Positions 1 through 10,458 of a stretch of 64,000 bases of DNA are shown here, piece by piece (position 1 is the stretch's first letter; every line of letters begins with the position of its first letter). A model generated the notes under the pieces. It was not told the origin of the DNA, ran no database searches, and saw only the letters and a list, made by a program, of their open reading frames with translations. The DNA is taken from the NCBI RefSeq assembly GCF_002163835.1, contig NZ_CP019331.1:3359573-3423572 (forward strand), in the 5' to 3' direction. Made by a program: the position numbers and the translations under genes. The stretch comes from Polaribacter sp. SA4-10 (lineage in GTDB: Bacteria > Bacteroidota > Bacteroidia > Flavobacteriales > Flavobacteriaceae).

Positions 1-515
1 ACTGTGTTTTTAGTTTTTCCTTTTTTAATATTGTTTATATCAAACTTTATAATATCAGCTTCTTTGTCTAAATAATCAATTGCTTTGTAGGTTATTCTAG
101 TTACAGTTTTAATAATCTTCTTGTTTTTATTTTCTTCCAATTCCTTTGAAACTTTTGTAAATTATCACTCCAATACCTATCTTTTTCTATCATTTTATTT
201 TTAAGCGCTTCAGGTTTTTGGAAAACAATAATTAGTCCTAGATAATATTCATAATTTAATCACTTTAACGCTTTTACTAATCTGTCTTTTGTTCTTTAAA
301 ATAAAGGAACCTAATTTAATGTTTACGCTAACAGAAGCTAATAATTCAAAAGGCTTTATACTTGCTTTTTTATATACTATTGCAAAATTTAGTACGGCTA
401 TTTTATCAATTTTCAGAAATGCTGCTTTACTTTTTTTTGAAGGTTTTTCAGCATCCAAAGTACAAATAGCATGTGTTACCTGGTAATTGTTTTGGGTAAG
501 AATTGGGTTCTCTTA
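1..515 (-). pseudogene. Decayed, frameshifted gene remnant of unknown function
   Basis: Read on the minus strand, an open frame from about 515 to a TGA at 249 continues in a second frame (about 262 to 113, including MIEKDRYWSDNLQKF) and then in a third frame that runs off the left edge (SKELEENKNKK, then AIDYLDKEADI). The three pieces abut at frame changes, as expected of one gene carrying two frameshifts. The only start in the first frame is a TTG at 458. Upstream (about 690 to 544) another startless open frame ends in KNRQNKRLLKQ. I recognise no family. The stretch up to 749 holds no intact gene. Confidence 0.4.
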
Positions 516-749
516 CACTTGTTTTTTGTAAAATTAGCTGTTTTTATTGCTTTAATAAACGTTTATTCTGACGATTTTTGGTAGGTTTTGCTAATGAACT
601 GCTAAACTTAGGTCGATAGAATATGAAAAGTAACGAGTTAGCAACTACAATTTCTTGATGTTTAAATTTAGTGTTATTAAGTTTTCAGAATTATTCTACT
701 TAGTAGGATTTTGTAATTTATATATGTGGAGTTGTCCTTTCTTTTTTAT

Positions 750-1832
750 TTAATAAAGGAAAAAAGCTTCTACCATTTTTTTTAGAAGCCATTCAGCCTT
801 ATGAGGCGCTAAAACTTGATTTATATTAAGAATAAAACTAGAATCAGTTTCTAAATTATAAAAGACCATCCCTCCGTACGCACTATTATGTCCAATAAAA
901 TTATGCTTTCCTATTTTTTTTTGTTGAAGTCCCATTCCATAACCTATTTTTTCTTTTTTTTGAGTTGAAATAATTGAGTCATCTTCAAAATTAATCATTT
1001 GTTTAAGTGTTTTAGGATCATTAAATAATTTACCGGTTAAAAGTGATCGTATAAAAATATTCAAGTCATTTGTTGATGATATTAAGCCACCGCCACCCCA
1101 ATCAAATGAGGTGTTTATATTTTCTAAGGAATAGATTCCATGATATGGAAATATAACTGGAGTAGCACCTTTTTTGTTTTGATAAAATTCTAAATAAGTA
1201 TCATTAAGCGAGAGTGGGTTTAATATTCTTTCTTCTAGTACTTTAGAATATGTTTTGTTTGTTAATTCTTCAATTAAAAGAGCTAATAGTAAATAATTTG
1301 TATCAGAATAATAAAAGCTTTCACTTGGCTTACATACTCCTTTTTTATTTAAACCATATTCAAAATATTTTTCTAAAACCTTTTTCCAATCCCATTCTTG
1401 ATTTGGATATTTTTTGATATTTGCAAAGAATCTTTCATCATCAGAAAAGTAATCTCGAAGTCCACTTTTATGTTGTAGTAAGTTTTTTATTGTTATTTTA
1501 TTAGAGTAGTTAATTGTATCAAAAAATAATATTTCTGATAGGATTTTCTTTGTTTCCACATTTTGTAAGCTATCTAGAAAAGGATCTTCTAATTTTAACA
1601 ATCCTTCCTCCATTAATTGTAAAATAATAGTTGATGTAAAAGTTTTGGTAATACTTCCTGTTCTAAAACGATAATTGCTAGCTATTTTCTTATCAGTAGC
1701 ATCTATTTGTCCTAGAGCAATGTTATAATTAATATTCTTTTTTGCGCTATTTATGGTAAGTAGGCAATTATAAATAGGAGCAGATCCTTCTGTATTGATT
1801 AGTAAATTAGCGAAATTTTCATATTTTTTCAT
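750..1832 (-). CDS. Serine hydrolase, beta-lactamase class C / penicillin-binding-protein-like
   Basis: A 360-aa protein of the serine beta-lactamase superfamily, which acts on peptides, esters or amides through an acyl-enzyme. It shows the SxxK nucleophile motif (SITK, Ser60-Lys63), a Tyr motif in YYSDTNY (YSD, where YxN is usual) and a C-terminal HNSAYGG block in the KTG/HxG position. The start is the ATG at 1832 (MKKYENF); an upstream in-frame start at 1868 would overlap the preceding gene by 26 bp. No signal peptide is evident, so it may be cytoplasmic. It is the last gene of a three-gene minus-strand operon, 10 bp after the GNAT-like gene. In that setting a tailoring role such as amide or ester hydrolysis is possible, but this is inference. 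Confidence 0.8.
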   Translation of the reverse strand: MKKYENFANLLINTEGSAPIYNCLLTINSAKKNINYNIALGQIDATDKKIASNYRFRTGSITKTFTSTIILQLMEEGLLKLEDPFLDSLQNVETKKILSEILFFDTINYSNKITIKNLLQHKSGLRDYFSDDERFFANIKKYPNQEWDWKKVLEKYFEYGLNKKGVCKPSESFYYSDTNYLLLALLIEELTNKTYSKVLEERILNPLSLNDTYLEFYQNKKGATPVIFPYHGIYSLENINTSFDWGGGGLISSTNDLNIFIRSLLTGKLFNDPKTLKQMINFEDDSIISTQKKEKIGYGMGLQQKKIGKHNFIGHNSAYGGMVFYNLETDSSFILNINQVLAPHKAEWLLKKMVEAFFLY

Positions 1833-1842
1833 AAAGCTACTC

Positions 1843-2901
1843 TTAAATGTAATCAAAAGCTGAAGCAAATATTGGTTTCGATTTTAAATTTTCAATTTTA
1901 GCTTCATCTATGTTTTTATAAGCAGCCATAATTTCAACATCAGAATCCTTTATAAATGAATGAATCATACCTAATTTACCTTTTGTTATAATTTTTTCAC
2001 GAATTGGGCAGGTATTCCCTAACCAAAATAGAGAAGATTTTAATTTTTCTTTAGCCAGTAAACCTTCAAATAAAGTATATAATTGGGATTCATAACCAGG
2101 TTTGAAAAAGAGACCTTCAAATGCTAAAAATTCGAATCGTTTTGGGTTAAATAATTTATTAAGAATAGGTGTTAAAGGCACTACGTTCATTACTATTTTT
2201 CCTATAAAACCTTTCATATTGTTAATAACCCAATGTGCACGGTGGTATTGACAGCCCGCTATAATTTGTCCGTTTTCTCGAATAACAAAATAATTGTTTT
2301 TAATAAATAAAGAATCGAATTGGGTTAAAGCATGGTTGTCATAGGTTTTCTTAAGTAAGGTTAAAACTTCTTCTTTTTCTTTTTTTGAAGTTATTTGTTC
2401 GATTTTTTTCTTTTTTTTCGGAAAAAAACGACTAAATCCTAAAGTTTTTACCGTTCCTAAAGGATTATAACCCGCACTTTCTACAACTTTATAAGAACTT
2501 TTGTTAGCTCTTTCTATACAAGCAAAATAAATGGTTTTTTCTTTCTCCTTTTCACGAATTAATTCCATCACTTTTATGGAAAATTTTTTCATAACTCCTT
2601 TGCCACGTATTTCTTTTGATGAAGCAAAATATCTGATATAATTACAATTAAATTTCTCACTATTAGTAGTTACAGTTGTCATAGAAAAAACAGCCGTTGC
2701 TCTTATTTTTTCACCTTCAAAAATGGCAAGAAGTACTGGGTTTTTTATCAATTTAATATGTTCTTCTGTATTTTTGTGTTCATAGATAGCACCTTCATTT
2801 CCCCAGGCAATACTATCTAAAAAATGTAAAGCTTCTTTAGGAATACCTTGATGTCTTTGAATGGAGTATTTGCCGTCAGTAAATAGAATCTCTTTTTTCA
2901 T
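1843..2901 (-). CDS. GNAT-like N-acyltransferase domain protein
   Basis: A 352-aa protein. The N-terminal half (about residues 20-160) has the GNAT acyl-CoA-binding signature: a beta strand (YIRYFASS), then RGKGVM matching the Q/RxxGxG/A loop, a following helix, and a later ANKSSYKVVESAGY block typical of motif B. A Lys-rich linker (about 160-175) leads to a second half of about 180 residues that could be a second, degenerate GNAT fold. The substrate is unknown. It lies 6 bp after the class III aminotransferase and 10 bp before the serine hydrolase, so it is almost certainly co-transcribed. An amine made by the aminotransferase would be an attractive acyl acceptor; this is inference. Confidence 0.7.
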   Translation of the reverse strand: MKKEILFTDGKYSIQRHQGIPKEALHFLDSIAWGNEGAIYEHKNTEEHIKLIKNPVLLAIFEGEKIRATAVFSMTTVTTNSEKFNCNYIRYFASSKEIRGKGVMKKFSIKVMELIREKEKEKTIYFACIERANKSSYKVVESAGYNPLGTVKTLGFSRFFPKKKKKIEQITSKKEKEEVLTLLKKTYDNHALTQFDSLFIKNNYFVIRENGQIIAGCQYHRAHWVINNMKGFIGKIVMNVVPLTPILNKLFNPKRFEFLAFEGLFFKPGYESQLYTLFEGLLAKEKLKSSLFWLGNTCPIREKIITKGKLGMIHSFIKDSDVEIMAAYKNIDEAKIENLKSKPIFASAFDYI

Positions 2902-2907
2902 AATTAT

Positions 2908-4224
2908 TTATACTTGAGTTTTAATAATACCGCTTTCTACTAATTGTTTACAGCTTAACTTAATTTTATCTTCCAATAAATCAATTACGTCATCTGTATG
3001 CGCTGCTGATAAAAAACAGTTTCTACCTTCCCAGATATAAACTCCATTTAAAAGAAGTTGATTATAAAGTGCTTTATACTTTCCCGGAGTTACAAACCGG
3101 AATAAAGACCCGAAATAAACAATTGATAACTTTGGAAAATACTCTTTAAAAAAGGCATTCATTTTATTGCAAAAATTGGATGTTCTATTGTTTATTTCAT
3201 TTAATAGTGAGCCGTTAGTAGAATTGAGTATTTCTAATGTTTTTAAGGAAGTAGCCATTGCTAAAGGATGATGACAAAATGTACCTGCAACAAAAGTTGA
3301 TTTTGCTTCTGGAATTGACTGGTCTCCATATTGCCAGTATCCACCATCAATAGCATCTAAAAATTTTGATTTACCAGCAACAATACCTATTGGTAATCCA
3401 CCGCCAATTACTTTTCCGTAAGTAACAATATCAGCTTTTATGTTAAATTGTTTTTGGCAACCTCCAATATCAATTCGAAAACCAGTGATTACTTCGTCAA
3501 AAATAAGTGCAATCTCATTTTGTTCTGTAATATTTCGTATTTCCTTTAAAAAAGCAATGGGTTGAAAACTTGGGTTTCTGCTCTGAACTGGCTCAACAAG
3601 AACAGCTGCAATGTTATCTTTGTTTTTTTTAATAAACTCTAAAGACGCTTCTGAACCGTATTCGAAAACATAAGATTCATTTAAAATAGATTGTGTAATT
3701 CCAGGAATAGATTCTTTGGCAATATTTGTTTGTTGGTCTCTTTTTAGAGTAAGTAATGGATCAAATGTACCATGATAGGCGCCTTTGAAAAAAACAACAT
3801 TTTTCTTTTTTGTAACCGCTTTTGCAATTCTTAAAGAAACCATAATTGCTTCGGTGCCAGAATTAAAAAAGGCAACTCTTTCTGTATTTGTAGCTAATGC
3901 AATTTTTTCTGCTAGTTTTCCTGCTAATGGAGATATTGGACCAACAGACCAACTCTTTGTTAATTGGTTCTCAATTTCCTTACGAATTGGTGCATAATTA
4001 TGCCCAAAAAGTATAGAGCCAAAACCCATCGTTAAATCTATATACTTATTATTGTCAATATCCCAAATAAAAGCACCATCAGATTTATCCGAAACCAAAG
4101 TGTAAATAAGTTCTTTCTTTTGAATATTAAAACCTGCTGCATTTCTATTTAAAGCAAAATGTTGTCTGTAATTCTGTGTATGCTTTTTTGTAAGTGAATT
4201 TTTTTGAGATAATTTATGAGTCAT
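2908..4224 (-). CDS. Class III (GSA-type) PLP aminotransferase resembling PKS/NRPS-associated aminotransferases
   Basis: A 438-aa PLP enzyme of the glutamate-1-semialdehyde aminomutase / class III aminotransferase family. Visible motifs are the EAIMVSLRIAK PLP-phosphate region, GAYHGTFDP, the Asp-bearing FDEVITGFR, and the Schiff-base lysine in ADIVTYGKVIGGG (about residue 271). The N terminus (QNYRQHFALNRNAAGFN, then IWDIDNNKYIDLTMGFG) and the segment GGYWQYGDQSIPEAK with TFVAGTFCHHPLAMA resemble, from memory, the aminotransferase domains embedded in hybrid PKS/NRPS lines more than HemL. The start is taken at the ATG at 4224 (MTHKLSQ); an in-frame start at 4272 would add a 16-residue hydrophobic stretch. 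It is the first gene of the operon. The true substrate is not known. Confidence 0.8.
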   Translation of the reverse strand: MTHKLSQKNSLTKKHTQNYRQHFALNRNAAGFNIQKKELIYTLVSDKSDGAFIWDIDNNKYIDLTMGFGSILFGHNYAPIRKEIENQLTKSWSVGPISPLAGKLAEKIALATNTERVAFFNSGTEAIMVSLRIAKAVTKKKNVVFFKGAYHGTFDPLLTLKRDQQTNIAKESIPGITQSILNESYVFEYGSEASLEFIKKNKDNIAAVLVEPVQSRNPSFQPIAFLKEIRNITEQNEIALIFDEVITGFRIDIGGCQKQFNIKADIVTYGKVIGGGLPIGIVAGKSKFLDAIDGGYWQYGDQSIPEAKSTFVAGTFCHHPLAMATSLKTLEILNSTNGSLLNEINNRTSNFCNKMNAFFKEYFPKLSIVYFGSLFRFVTPGKYKALYNQLLLNGVYIWEGRNCFLSAAHTDDVIDLLEDKIKLSCKQLVESGIIKTQV

Positions 4225-4507
4225 AAACGATTTGATGCTTTTTAATAATATAAATTTAATATATAAACACAATTATTACTGTATTTTAAAACCCTAATAA
4301 AAGAAATGAATGCCAACTTAACACTAATATGGCTTCGTTTTTAATGAATTATATCTGAAGTTAGCCAACTTCTATTTTAATAATTTAAAATAGCTATTTT
4401 TTGTCTAAAAAACCTTAAACTAATTGGTTTTAGATTTTATTATTTTGAAAATTAAATAAAAATAATTGTTTCTATTCAATTAATATTTTTGAATTCTATT
4501 TACGCTA

Positions 4508-4814
4508 TTATTGTTCTTTACTTAATTGAATAATTCGTTTAATATTTGTGAAATTAGTTAAATTTTCCATAATTTTTTTAGCATTTGGATCAAGTGCTTT
4601 TTTAAAACCATCAACAGCGTTAAAACACATATTTTCCATTCCTGCAAAAGGTATAATAGAAACCGGAATACACTCTTTTTAACCTTCTTCTGCAGTTGCT
4701 CCCTTAAGATAATCTCCTAAAATTTTTCCAACCATAGGAAGATGAATATTAAAACAATAGTCCATATTAAATGTTTTTTTTTGTCATTTGGATACAAGAC
4801 ACTAGCTTTACTCA
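4508..4814 (-). pseudogene. Broken EthD-family small protein gene
   Basis: Minus strand. It starts MSKASVLYPND, shifts frame in an A-run, continues FNMDYCFNIHLPMVGKILGD, then LKGATAEEG and an in-frame TAA, then resumes with ECIPVSIIPFAGMENMCFNA and ALDPNAKKIMENF. A further shift leads to NFTNIKRIIQLSKEQ and a stop at 4508. The order (VLYPN, MDYY..HMPMV, LG..L, GLxxG, P.Y..M, F.S...F, I...PNYTNI.P..Q.S) is that of the EthD / ethyl tert-butyl ether degradation family (~100 aa, dimeric ferredoxin-like fold). Two frameshifts, one stop and a short internal loss make it non-functional. It lies between the aminotransferase operon and clpC. Confidence 0.75.
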
Positions 4815-5036
4815 TTCTTTTTTTCGTTATTTCTATTTTTTAATTCATACTGATTAGGTTTTACCGATAATTCTCTTTTTTTATGGTTTGTGATCTCCAA
4901 TAAAAACATCAATTTTATATTTAAAAGGTTCTAATATGAGGGTTTATCAAAATTAAATATTAATTGTGAGTGAAGTTACTTGTTTTATTTTTAACATTCT
5001 AATAGGCAGAAATAGTTATTTTTAATTACAAAAAAA
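4815..5036. other. Intergenic, no gene seen
   Basis: AT-rich sequence between the EthD remnant and the clpC terminator. The part left of the remnant (4225-4507), which holds the leader of the aminotransferase operon, is also non-coding. I see no RNA gene or repeat in either. Confidence 0.5.
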
Positions 5037-5058
5037 ATCCCAAACTTTTGTTTGGGAT
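5037..5058 (-). terminator. Rho-independent terminator of clpC
   Basis: A 9-bp stem (ATCCCAAAC / GTTTGGGAT) with a 4-nt loop. On the minus strand it is followed by eight T residues (the A-run at 5029-5036). It sits 19 bp downstream of the clpC stop codon. Confidence 0.85.
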
Positions 5059-5076
5059 TATAATTTATTCTTAAGA

Positions 5077-7644
5077 TTAAGACTTAGGTTCTGTTCTTGT
5101 TTCTTCTTTCTTTTTCCCTTTTTTTATCTTAATGGTAAGCTTGTTGTCTTTCTCATCTAAATCCATAGAAATGGTATCCCCTTCTGTAAGTTTAGAATTT
5201 ACAATTTCTTCTGCTAAAGCATCTTCAATGTATTTCTGTATAGCTCTTTTAAGTGGTCTTGCCCCGTATTTCTTGTCAAAACCTTTGTCTGCTATGTAAT
5301 CTTTTGCTTTTTCGCTTAATTCTAACGTATAGCCTAAACTAGAGATTCTATGTAATAACTTATCTAGCTCAATATCTATAATTTTATGAATATCGCTTCT
5401 TTCTAGAGCGTTAAATACAATTACATCATCTATTCTGTTTAAGAATTCTGGAGCAAAAGATTTCTTTAAAGCACCTTCAATTACAGATTTAGCATTTGCG
5501 TCTGCTTGTTCTTTTTTAGAAGAAGTTCCAAAACCTACACCGCCACCAAAATCTTTTAATTGGCGTGCACCAATATTAGAAGTCATAATAATTATGGTAT
5601 TTCTAAAGTCGATTTTTCTACCTAAACTGTCAGTAATATGTCCGTCATCTAAAATCTGTAATAACATATTAAACACATCTGGATGCGCTTTTTCAATTTC
5701 ATCTAATAGAATTACAGAATAAGGCTTTCTTCTAACTTTTTCAGTTAATTGTCCGCCTTCTTCGTAGCCTACATAACCAGGAGGCGCTCCAATTAAACGA
5801 GAAATAGCGAATTTCTCCATGTATTCACTCATGTCAATTCTAATAAGTGAATCATCAGAATCAAATAATTCGCGTGCTAAAACTTTAGCTAACTGCGTTT
5901 TTCCAACACCTGTTTGTCCTAAGAAAATAAAAGAACCAATTGGTTTGTTTGGATCTTTTAACCCAACTCTATTACGTTGTATTGCTTTTACAACTTTAGT
6001 TACCGCTTCATTTTGTCCAACAACTTTACCTTTAATTAAATCTGGTAATTCGTGTAGTTTATGGCTTTCTGCTTCAGCAACTCTATTTACAGGAATTCCT
6101 GTCATCATAGAAACTACTTCTGCAACATTATCTTCTGTAACAATTTCTTTATTTAGTTTAGAATCTTCTTCCCATTGTTTTTGAGCAGAATCTAACGCAG
6201 CTTCCATGTTTTTTTCATCATCACGCAACTTGGCAGCTTCTTCATATTTTTGCCCATTTACTGCTTTTGTTTTACGATCACGGATAACGACTAACTTTGC
6301 TTCTAGTTCTAAAACCTGTTTAGGAACCACAATGTTTGTAATATGAATTCTAGAACCCGCTTCATCTAAAGCATCAATTGCTTTGTCTGGTAAAAAACGA
6401 TCTGTCATATACCGATTCGTTAATTTTACACAAGCTTCAATAGCATCATCTGTATAAGATACATTATGATGTTCTTCATATTTACTTTTAATATTTTGTA
6501 ATATTTGTATTGTTTCTTCAACAGAAGTTGGATCTACAATTACTTTTTGAAAACGACGTTCTAAAGCGCCATCTTTTTCAATATTTGTTCTAAACTCATC
6601 TAAAGTTGTAGCGCCAATACATTGTATTTCGCCTCTTGCTAAAGCGGGTTTTAACATGTTAGATGCATCTAAAGAACCCGTTGCTCCTCCGGCACCAACA
6701 ATCGTATGAATTTCATCTATAAATAAAATGATATCATCATTTTTTTCAAGCTCATTCATTAACGCTTTCATACGTTCTTCAAACTGACCTCTATATTTTG
6801 TACCTGCAACCAAACTTGCTAAGTCTAAAGAAACCAAGCGTTTGTCAAATAAAATTCTAGAAACTTTACGTTCTACAATTCTAATTGCTAACCCTTCTGC
6901 AATGGCAGATTTACCAACACCAGGTTCTCCAATTAACATTGGATTGTTTTTCTTTCTTCTACTTAAAATTTGAGAAACACGCTCAATTTCTTTTTGTCTA
7001 CCAACAACAGGATCTAATTTGCCTAATTCGGCAAGTGTAGTTAAGTCTCTACCAAAATTGTCTAAAACCGGAGTTTTAGATTTCTTTACGACTTTTCCTT
7101 TTTGAGGTTGATCAAAAGGGTTTGATTTTTCTGATGCAAATTCATCATCAGAAGGTGTTTCTGCAATTGGAGTTGAAGCTGCGTCTATATCATCTGTATC
7201 CTCTACATGCAACTGTTTGTACAAAGCCTTTGCTTCATCATAATTTACATGATATTTGTGAATCAGTTTTGTTGATGGGTCATTTTCATTTCTAAGAATA
7301 CACAACAATAAGTGTGCTGTATCAATAGATTCACTTTGATATAATTTAGCTTCTAAAAACGTAGTTTTAAGTGCTTTTTCTGCTTGTCTTGTTAAATGCA
7401 AACTTTTCTTTTCAGAAGCATCTGAAAAAGTTGGGTCTGATGGGTTTAGTTGCTCCAGTTTTTTTCGCAATAAATCTAAGTCAACATCAAATGCATTTAA
7501 GATCTCAATTGCTTTTCCTTCTGCTTTTCTAATTAAACCTAATAGTAAGTGTTCCGTCCCAATAAAATCATGCCCTAAACGTAGTGCCTCTTCTTTACTG
7601 AAAGTTATAACATCTCTAACTTTTGGTGAAAAATTATCGTCCAT
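5077..7644 (-). CDS. clpC: ATP-dependent Clp protease ATP-binding subunit ClpC
   Basis: An 855-aa Hsp100 AAA+ unfoldase that feeds proteins to ClpP. Domains in order: two Clp_N repeats (about 1-145), an acidic low-complexity linker (150-195), AAA-1 with Walker A GEPGVGKS (239-246), a UVR-type coiled coil ([20 protein letters not shown], about 475-500) that marks ClpC rather than ClpA/ClpB, AAA-2 with Walker A GQTGVGKT, a ClpP-contacting loop of the IGF type (VGFG, in [12 protein letters not shown]), and a ClpB-D2-small C-terminal domain. The charged tail ends [15 protein letters not shown]. It is divergent from gyrA. Length and domain order are normal for the family. Confidence 0.96.
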   Translation of the reverse strand: MDDNFSPKVRDVITFSKEEALRLGHDFIGTEHLLLGLIRKAEGKAIEILNAFDVDLDLLRKKLEQLNPSDPTFSDASEKKSLHLTRQAEKALKTTFLEAKLYQSESIDTAHLLLCILRNENDPSTKLIHKYHVNYDEAKALYKQLHVEDTDDIDAASTPIAETPSDDEFASEKSNPFDQPQKGKVVKKSKTPVLDNFGRDLTTLAELGKLDPVVGRQKEIERVSQILSRRKKNNPMLIGEPGVGKSAIAEGLAIRIVERKVSRILFDKRLVSLDLASLVAGTKYRGQFEERMKALMNELEKNDDIILFIDEIHTIVGAGGATGSLDASNMLKPALARGEIQCIGATTLDEFRTNIEKDGALERRFQKVIVDPTSVEETIQILQNIKSKYEEHHNVSYTDDAIEACVKLTNRYMTDRFLPDKAIDALDEAGSRIHITNIVVPKQVLELEAKLVVIRDRKTKAVNGQKYEEAAKLRDDEKNMEAALDSAQKQWEEDSKLNKEIVTEDNVAEVVSMMTGIPVNRVAEAESHKLHELPDLIKGKVVGQNEAVTKVVKAIQRNRVGLKDPNKPIGSFIFLGQTGVGKTQLAKVLARELFDSDDSLIRIDMSEYMEKFAISRLIGAPPGYVGYEEGGQLTEKVRRKPYSVILLDEIEKAHPDVFNMLLQILDDGHITDSLGRKIDFRNTIIIMTSNIGARQLKDFGGGVGFGTSSKKEQADANAKSVIEGALKKSFAPEFLNRIDDVIVFNALERSDIHKIIDIELDKLLHRISSLGYTLELSEKAKDYIADKGFDKKYGARPLKRAIQKYIEDALAEEIVNSKLTEGDTISMDLDEKDNKLTIKIKKGKKKEETRTEPKS

Positions 7645-7835
7645 AATCTAGTATATATAGTTGTAAATTTAACTCTTTTTTTTATAGATAAAAACAAAAA
7701 ACATGCCAATCCTTTCAAACTGACAATTTGCCCTATAAAAAGGGGGTAAAATGTATTGAAAATCAGGTAGATAAAACAATGTTAAAATTTATTAAAAAAT
7801 GTTGATAACTCTAATCAATTCAGTTCTTTAAAACC

Positions 7836-7867
7836 TTTGTATATACTACAATAAATGGTATCTTGCC
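7836..7867 (+). promoter_or_regulatory. Probable gyrA promoter
   Basis: A TTTG at 7836-7839 is followed after 19 bp by TATCTTGC (7859-7866), close to the Bacteroidetes TTTG-N19-TAnnTTTG consensus, 41 bp before the gyrA ATG. The -7 box is one base short of a perfect match. The same TATCTTGC octamer precedes the Old Yellow Enzyme gene at 32486. Confidence 0.45.
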
Positions 7868-7907
7868 TTGTTTTAAAAAAGTGACTAAATTCTAATAGAA
7901 AATATAT

Positions 7908-10436
7908 ATGACAGACGGAGAAAAGTTAATTCCGATTAACATTGAGGATCAGATGAAAGCTGCTTACATCGATTACTCGATGTCAGTAATAGTTTCGAGA
8001 GCATTGCCAGATGTAAGAGATGGCTTAAAACCCGTTCATAGAAGGGTTTTATATGGAATGCACGAATTAGGAATTAAAGCGACTGGGTCTTATAAAAAGT
8101 CAGCAAGAATTGTTGGGGAAGTTTTAGGTAAGTTTCACCCACATGGTGATACTTCTGTTTACGACTCAATGGTTAGAATGGCACAACACTGGAGTGTGCG
8201 TTATATGATGGTAGATGGTCAAGGGAATTTTGGTTCTGTAGATGGAGATTCGCCAGCAGCAATGCGTTATACTGAGGTTAGAATGCAGAAGATATCGGAA
8301 GATATGTTAGCAGATATTGAAAAAGATACGGTAGATCATCGTTTAAATTTTGATGATACGTTACAAGAACCAACCGTTTTACCAACTCGTATTCCTAATT
8401 TATTAGTTAACGGAGCTTCTGGTATTGCAGTAGGTATGGCTACTAATATGGCACCACATAACTTAACAGAAGTTATTAATGGTACCATGGCTTATATTGA
8501 TAATAGAGATATTGAGATTGATGAGTTAATGCAACACATAAAAGCACCAGATTTTCCTACAGGAGGAATTATTTATGGTTATGATGGTGTTAAAGATGCT
8601 TTTCATACAGGTCGTGGACGTATTGTAATGCGTGCTAAAGCTGTTATAGAGGAAGTTAAGGGACGTGAGTGTATTATTGTTACTGAGATTCCTTACCAAG
8701 TAAACAAAGCAGAAATGATTAAAAAAACTGCTGAACTTGTAAATGATAAGAAAATAGAAGGTATTTCTAATATTAGAGATGAATCTGATAGAAACGGAAT
8801 GCGTATTGTATATATTTTAAAACGTGATGCAATTCCTAATATCGTTTTAAATAAATTATTTAAATACACACAATTACAAACTTCTTTTAGTGTAAATAAT
8901 ATTGCATTAGTAAAAGGAAGACCAGAGCAATTAAACTTAAAGCAATTAATTCATTATTTTGTTGAGCATAGACATGAAGTTATTGTTCGTAGAACAGAGT
9001 TTGATCTTAAGAAAGCGGAAGCAAGAGCTCATATTTTAGAAGGATTAATTATTGCATCTGATAATATTGATGAAGTAATAAAAATTATTAGAGCTTCTAA
9101 TAATGCGGATGAAGCAAGAGAAAGTTTAATGGAGCGCTTTGAGTTAACTGAGATTCAAGCAAAAGCAATTGTAGAAATGCGTTTGCGTCAATTAACAGGG
9201 TTAGAGCAAGATAAATTACGTGCAGAGTTTGATGCAATTATGTTAACAATTATCGACTTAAAAGATATTCTTGCAAACGAACCAAGACGTTACGAAATTA
9301 TAAAAGAAGAATTACTTCATATTAAAGATAAATATGGTGATGACCGTAGATCTGTAATAGAATATGCAGGTGGAGATATGAGTATTGAAGATATGATACC
9401 TGATACGAAAGTTGTGGTTACAATCTCTAATGCAGGATATTTAAAACGTACAAACCTTGAAGAATATAAAGTTCAGAATAGAGGAGGAAGAGGTCAAAAA
9501 GGAGCAACAACTAGAAATGAAGATTTCTTAGAGCACTTGTTTGTAGGTACAAATCATCAATATATGATGTTCTTTACGCAAAAAGGAAAAGTATTCTGGA
9601 TGCGTGTTTATGAAATTCCTGAAGGTGGTAAAAATACCAAAGGTAGAGCAATGCAAAACCTTATTAATATAGAACAAGATGATAAAGTAAAAGCATTCTT
9701 AGTAACTCAAGATTTAAAAGACGAAGAATATATTAATAGTCATTTTGTGATTATGGCAACTAAAAAAGGGCAAGTTAAAAAGACCTCTTTAGAGCAATAT
9801 TCTCGTCCAAGAACAAATGGTATTAATGCAATTACTATTAAAGAAGGAGATGAGTTATTAGAAGCAAAACTTACAACGGGAGATAGTCAAGTAATGTTAG
9901 CTTTAAAATCGGGTAAGTCTATTCGATTTGAAGAAGCTAAAACACGTCCTATGGGAAGAACTGCTTCAGGTGTAAGAGGTATTACTTTGCAGCATGATAA
10001 AGATGAGGTAATTGGAATGGTTGCTGTAAATGACATGGATAGTAATATTTTAGTGGTTTCTGAAAAAGGATATGGAAAACGTTCTAAATTGGAAGACTAC
10101 AGGATTACAAATAGAGGTGGTAAAGGTGTTAAAACTTTAAATATTTCTGAAAAAACGGGTGGTTTAGTAGCAATTAAAAATGTAGATGATTCTAATGATT
10201 TAATGATTATAAATAAATCTGGATTAACAATTAGAATGGCTGTTGAAGATTTAAGAGTTATGGGACGTGCAACTCAAGGTGTTAAATTGATTAACATTAA
10301 AGATTCAGATAGTATTGCTGCAGTTGCAAAAGTGATGCATGAGGAAGACGTTGTTGAAGAAGAAGATGTTGAGGGGTTAGAAAATGGCACGGAAATTGAA
10401 AATGACTCAGATGAAAATCAAGAAAATCAAGAATAA
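7908..10436 (+). CDS. gyrA: DNA gyrase subunit A
   Basis: An 842-aa type IIA topoisomerase subunit that cuts and rejoins DNA to introduce negative supercoils with GyrB. The catalytic tyrosine is Tyr121 in [10 protein letters not shown]. The quinolone-determining region reads [10 protein letters not shown], with Thr82 at the E. coli Ser83 position and Asp86 at the Asp87 position. The GyrA box QNRGGRG (about 522-528) begins the C-terminal DNA-wrapping beta-pinwheel, which identifies gyrase rather than ParC. A strongly acidic tail of about 35 residues closes the protein. It is divergent from clpC, and a TPR gene follows 22 bp downstream. Confidence 0.97.
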   Translation: MTDGEKLIPINIEDQMKAAYIDYSMSVIVSRALPDVRDGLKPVHRRVLYGMHELGIKATGSYKKSARIVGEVLGKFHPHGDTSVYDSMVRMAQHWSVRYMMVDGQGNFGSVDGDSPAAMRYTEVRMQKISEDMLADIEKDTVDHRLNFDDTLQEPTVLPTRIPNLLVNGASGIAVGMATNMAPHNLTEVINGTMAYIDNRDIEIDELMQHIKAPDFPTGGIIYGYDGVKDAFHTGRGRIVMRAKAVIEEVKGRECIIVTEIPYQVNKAEMIKKTAELVNDKKIEGISNIRDESDRNGMRIVYILKRDAIPNIVLNKLFKYTQLQTSFSVNNIALVKGRPEQLNLKQLIHYFVEHRHEVIVRRTEFDLKKAEARAHILEGLIIASDNIDEVIKIIRASNNADEARESLMERFELTEIQAKAIVEMRLRQLTGLEQDKLRAEFDAIMLTIIDLKDILANEPRRYEIIKEELLHIKDKYGDDRRSVIEYAGGDMSIEDMIPDTKVVVTISNAGYLKRTNLEEYKVQNRGGRGQKGATTRNEDFLEHLFVGTNHQYMMFFTQKGKVFWMRVYEIPEGGKNTKGRAMQNLINIEQDDKVKAFLVTQDLKDEEYINSHFVIMATKKGQVKKTSLEQYSRPRTNGINAITIKEGDELLEAKLTTGDSQVMLALKSGKSIRFEEAKTRPMGRTASGVRGITLQHDKDEVIGMVAVNDMDSNILVVSEKGYGKRSKLEDYRITNRGGKGVKTLNISEKTGGLVAIKNVDDSNDLMIINKSGLTIRMAVEDLRVMGRATQGVKLINIKDSDSIAAVAKVMHEEDVVEEEDVEGLENGTEIENDSDENQENQE

Positions 10437-10458
10437 CAATAAATTAATAATTAGTAAA

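Noticed and set aside
8137..8176. Possible quinolone-resistance allele of GyrA (Thr at the Ser83 position)
   Set aside because: Thr is a natural residue at this site in many bacteria and the Asp87 equivalent is intact; no inference of resistance.
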